Of a stretch of 64,000 nucleotides of DNA, positions 61,525-64,000 are shown piece by piece. Source of the DNA: Alphaproteobacteria bacterium (lineage in GTDB: Bacteria; Pseudomonadota; Alphaproteobacteria; UBA8366; Aestuariispiraceae); contig JASJDC010000012.1 in the NCBI GenBank assembly GCA_030065235.1, positions 1-64,000 of the forward strand, written 5' to 3'. The notes below the pieces were generated by a model. The model saw nothing but the letters and a program-made list of their open reading frames with translations. It had not been told where the DNA came from and did not search any database. The position numbers and the translations under genes are program-made. Each line of letters opens with the position of its first letter. Position 1 is the stretch's first letter.

Positions 61525-61567
61525 GACGCGCTCAATCCCCGGTCGCGCGCGGGCCAGCGTCGGGCCG

Positions 61568-61584
61568 CCGTGTTTAATACACGG
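61568..61584. promoter_or_regulatory. Inverted repeat upstream of hoxF
   Basis: CCGTGT (61568-61573) and ACACGG (61579-61584) form a perfect six-base inverted repeat with spacer TTAAT, 44-60 bases before the hoxF start. It may be the binding site of a redox or H2-responsive regulator. It does not match the FNR (TTGAT-N4-ATCAA) or Rex patterns. Confidence 0.42.
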
Positions 61585-61708
61585 ATCATTAACTTTCCTC
61601 GCGTAAATACCTGCCTAACTAACAAGTATCGTTCCTCCAAAGGAGCGACATTGATTTGCATCAGCATCGGGGCTGGCGGCTGAAAGATGATCCTTGAGGC
61701 TTCCGGCG

Positions 61709-61724
61709 GCGTATCTAAATACGC
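61709..61724. promoter_or_regulatory. Inverted repeat upstream of the ABC exporter
   Basis: GCGTAT (61709-61714) and ATACGC (61719-61724) make a perfect six-base inverted repeat with spacer CTAA, ending 20 bases before ATG 61745. Its closeness to the start fits a repressor-binding site or an mRNA hairpin controlling the ABC genes. Confidence 0.4.
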
Positions 61725-61744
61725 AATACTTTTGGGGATTTGAT

Positions 61745-62467
61745 ATGGCGCTTGTTTTGGACCTTGCCGACGGGGCGCAGCGTGCGCAGGCGGCGCCGGC
61801 GGAAACCGTCGTCTCCTTGACCCAGGCGCGTTTGTCCTATCCGTCGCCGGAGGGCGAAGTTTCCGTCTTGCGCGGGATTGATATTCAATTGGCCGCTGGC
61901 GAGATCACCGCCGTCACCGGCCCGTCCGGCTCCGGCAAATCGTCCCTGATCGCTGTGATCGGCGGGTTGGAGAAAGCCACCGGGGGCGACGTCGACGTGT
62001 TGGGCGTCGATCTTAACCAAGCCAGCGAATCCGTGCGAACCAACCTGCGCCGCCGCGATATTGGGATTGTTTTTCAGAGCTTTCATCTGATCCCCGCGAT
62101 GACCGCCGTTCAGAATGCGGCGCTGCCGATGGTGTTGGCGGGCGAGACGGAAGCCGAAACCGCCGCTGCGCGGATGCTGGACCGAGTCGGGCTCGGCCAT
62201 CGCTTGACCCACCGTCCGTCCGCCTTGTCGGGCGGCGAGCAACAGCGCGTCGCCATCGCGCGCGCCTTCGCCGCCAGTCCGCGGCTGGTGCTGGCGGACG
62301 AGCCGACAGGCAACCTTGATCAGGCGACAGGCGACGAGGTGGTGCGCGTGATGTTCGACCTTGTGCGCGAGACTGGCGCCTCGATGCTCTTGGTGACCCA
62401 CGATCCGGCGCTGGCGGAGAAATGCGACCGCACCATCGCGATCGATTCGGGACTGGTCCGGACATGA
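61745..62467 (+). CDS. ABC exporter ATP-binding protein (YbbA/LolD-like)
   Basis: 240 residues from ATG 61745. Walker [11 protein letters not shown]-loop [20 protein letters not shown], signature [15 protein letters not shown], Walker [13 protein letters not shown] and switch His in [14 protein letters not shown] are present. The FHLIP and EPTGNLD phrases place it in the MacB/LolD/FtsE class that works with FtsX-type permeases. Its stop overlaps the permease start in ATGA (62464-62467). Confidence 0.92.
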   Translation: MALVLDLADGAQRAQAAPAETVVSLTQARLSYPSPEGEVSVLRGIDIQLAAGEITAVTGPSGSGKSSLIAVIGGLEKATGGDVDVLGVDLNQASESVRTNLRRRDIGIVFQSFHLIPAMTAVQNAALPMVLAGETEAETAAARMLDRVGLGHRLTHRPSALSGGEQQRVAIARAFAASPRLVLADEPTGNLDQATGDEVVRVMFDLVRETGASMLLVTHDPALAEKCDRTIAIDSGLVRT

Positions 62468-64000
62468 CCGCGACTGACAGGGCGCCGGCGCAAGCAACCC
62501 AACGTTTCGTCTTACGCCAATTGATCGCCGCGGAATGGGCCGCCGGCATTTTCGGCCTGCGCCTGTTCATGGCGTGCGTCGCCATTGCGACTTTCATGAT
62601 GGGCGCCGTTTGGGCCCTTGGAGACGGGCTTTCGACGATGCTGGGTCGGGGCGGAGCCACGTTCTTGGGCGGCGATGTCGCTGTCACCATGACGAATGTT
62701 CCGCTTTCGGAAGAGACCAGGGACGCGATCGCCGGACTCGGCGTCCTGTCCGAGGTCGCCGAACTGCGGTCCTCGGCGCAATTTGAAGACGGGCGCGCCG
62801 CGGTCGAGGTCAAGGGCGTCGACGCGCTGTATCCGCTTTATGGATCGGTGCGCGTCGGGAGCGCCCGCGATCTGGCGGACGTCTTGGCGGAGGAAGGCGC
62901 CCATCCTGGCGCGGTGGTCGAGCCCTCACTGTTGGCGCGTACCGGCGCCGAGGTCGGAGATGTGTTCCGTTTGGGCGACCGGACTTTCACAATAGCCGAT
63001 ACGCTCATCCTAGAACCGGATCGGCTGTCGGCCGGCCGTTTCATGGTCGGTCCGCGCGTTCTGGTGCGGCTCGATGTGTTGCAGGATAGCGGCCTGATCC
63101 AGCGCGGCTCATTGGCCGAATATCGGTATCGCGTGAAGGACGAAGCGGGGGCGCCGGAACTGCTGGTGGAAGCGGTGCGCGCGTTGCGTCCCGATTACGG
63201 TTGGGAGTTCGAAACGCCAAGCGACGCTGGCGACGTCGTTTTGCGGACCGTCGATCGGACAACGACTTTCCTCGGCATGGCGGGGATCGCCGCCTTCGCC
63301 ATCGGCCTCTCAGGCGCCTGGGCCGCCGCCAAGGCTTGGGTGCGGCGCCGGGCGCGGACGATTGCGCTGTATCGCCTGTCCGGCGCCACGCCCGGCATGG
63401 TTTTGGCGCTGCATGCGGCCATCATGGCGATGGCCAGCGCGGCGGGATTGGCGCTCGGCCTTGCAGCCAGCGCGGCGGTCGCCGCGCCGCTTCTGGAGGC
63501 GATCACGGCTTGGTTGAATGTCGCCTGGAGCGCTGCCGACGTTCTCACTCAACTGCTTAGCGTCGCCGGAATTTTCGCAATCGGCTTGATCGGGGCCGGG
63601 TTGCTGGCGCTGTCAGGTGCGGCCCGGATCGCGCCGGGGGCGGCGATGCGCAGCGGCGATGCGCCGCTCCGCGCCGACCCGCGCCACGCCAGTATCGCCG
63701 TCGGGTTCCTCACCGCCTCGTTGGCCGCCGCGGCGCTCAGCTTGCCGATACCGGGATTGGCCGGGTTGGCGACCTTGGGGCTGGGCGTGGCCGTTGGTCT
63801 TTTGACCCTTGCCGCGGGCGCCCTGGCGCGCCTCGTCGCTCGGCGACGGCCTAGGAGCTTCATCGGCGGGGTCGTCGTCCAGAGTTTGGGCGATACCGGG
63901 AACACCGCGACCCGCGCGATCGCAGTCGGTATCGGCATTTTCGGCGTCACCGCCATTGTGGCCGCGCAATCCTCGCTGACCCGAGCGCTAACGGATGAAA
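62464..64000 (+). CDS. ABC exporter permease, FtsX/YbbP type (cut by window edge)
   Basis: 512 codons are open from ATG 62464 to the right edge with no stop; the remainder lies outside. One membrane helix near residue 35 (LFMACVAIATFMMGAVWALG) is followed by a periplasmic MacB_PCD-like domain (GGDVAVTMTNVPLSEETRDA, FRLGDRTFTIADTLILEPDR) to about residue 265. Several membrane helices with the FtsX motif ARTIALYRLSGATPGMVLAL follow. It resembles YbbP, an approximately 800-residue permease with two FtsX units. The transported substrate is unknown. Confidence 0.88.
   Translation, partial: MTATDRAPAQATQRFVLRQLIAAEWAAGIFGLRLFMACVAIATFMMGAVWALGDGLSTMLGRGGATFLGGDVAVTMTNVPLSEETRDAIAGLGVLSEVAELRSSAQFEDGRAAVEVKGVDALYPLYGSVRVGSARDLADVLAEEGAHPGAVVEPSLLARTGAEVGDVFRLGDRTFTIADTLILEPDRLSAGRFMVGPRVLVRLDVLQDSGLIQRGSLAEYRYRVKDEAGAPELLVEAVRALRPDYGWEFETPSDAGDVVLRTVDRTTTFLGMAGIAAFAIGLSGAWAAAKAWVRRRARTIALYRLSGATPGMVLALHAAIMAMASAAGLALGLAASAAVAAPLLEAITAWLNVAWSAADVLTQLLSVAGIFAIGLIGAGLLALSGAARIAPGAAMRSGDAPLRADPRHASIAVGFLTASLAAAALSLPIPGLAGLATLGLGVAVGLLTLAAGALARLVARRRPRSFIGGVVVQSLGDTGNTATRAIAVGIGIFGVTAIVAAQSSLTRALTDE

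Noticed and set aside
61568-61584. FNR or Rex box upstream of hoxF
   Set aside because: The repeat CCGTGT-N5-ACACGG matches neither TTGAT-N4-ATCAA nor the Rex consensus.
61653-61683. Ten-codon leader peptide upstream of the ABC genes
   Set aside because: A TTG start with AAAGGAG exists, but ten codons without a regulatory codon run or attenuator hairpin are not enough.
1-64000. tRNA, rRNA, CRISPR array, IS element or integrase
   Set aside because: All intergenic gaps were read for these and nothing with supporting structure was found; the phage-type region shows no integrase in the window.

Overview
The window is GC-rich and gene-dense. Its families (DUF4376 and GTA-type holin, SapC, DUF5368, CysNC fusion, dispersed alphaproteobacterial-style palindromes, CheZ with a FliM-like tail) suggest an alphaproteobacterium, probably Rhodospirillales-like. 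That placement is inferred from gene content only. No rRNA, tRNA, IS element or CRISPR array was seen. LAYOUT. 1-3653: the end of a prophage or GTA-like unit: the tail-fibre C-terminus runs in from the left edge, then a DUF4376 tail protein, small membrane proteins, an M15 endolysin and a 3-TM holin. A Sel1-repeat gene sits inside on the opposite strand. 3693-7421: two transporters and an AAA ATPase preceded by an AT-rich promoter-like tract. 7543-24442: housekeeping and accessory metabolism: a VOC-cupin fusion, a shortened LysR regulator facing an ATC-hydrolase-like gene, an MFS porter, a methyltransferase, a class III cyclase, MAPEG, BenE, sulfate activation (cysD, cysNC), PHA depolymerase, an LhgO-like dehydrogenase, tandem GNAT, mercaptopyruvate sulfurtransferase, an AlaX-type editing protein and an aldo/keto reductase. 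24658-33097: a duplicated lipoprotein hydrolase pair (first copy interrupted by TGA), cysteine synthase, Nudix, fatty acid desaturase, an XRE regulator with a cytosolic PhnD-like protein, SapC and CheZ. 33324-44475: a galactoside island with ABC importer, IclR regulator, GH36 alpha-galactosidase, GH42 beta-galactosidase, and DgoK and DgoA, the last two steps of the De Ley-Doudoroff galactose pathway. 44892-47963: the protocatechuate branch operon pcaC-H-G-B. 48131-51357: a decapitated sulfide:quinone reductase remnant and small or membrane genes. 51315-61524: a minus-strand module of about 10 kb, hoxF-U-Y-H-W-hypA followed by a 2-oxoacid:acceptor oxidoreductase (gamma, alpha, beta) and a GltD-like flavoprotein fused to ferredoxin domains. 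61745-64000: a YbbA/YbbP-like ABC exporter cut by the right edge. HOW IT WORKS TOGETHER. The most striking unit is the Hox-Por module. A bidirectional NAD-linked [NiFe] hydrogenase lies beside a CoA-dependent 2-oxoacid oxidoreductase whose partner flavoprotein could pass electrons to NAD(P). Together they could link pyruvate oxidation to H2 evolution, or H2 oxidation to reductive carboxylation; this is inference from gene order and cofactor motifs. The galactoside and pca operons indicate use of plant- or alga-derived sugars and aromatics. The cys genes and sulfurtransferase cover sulfate activation, cysteine synthesis and sulfur transfer.
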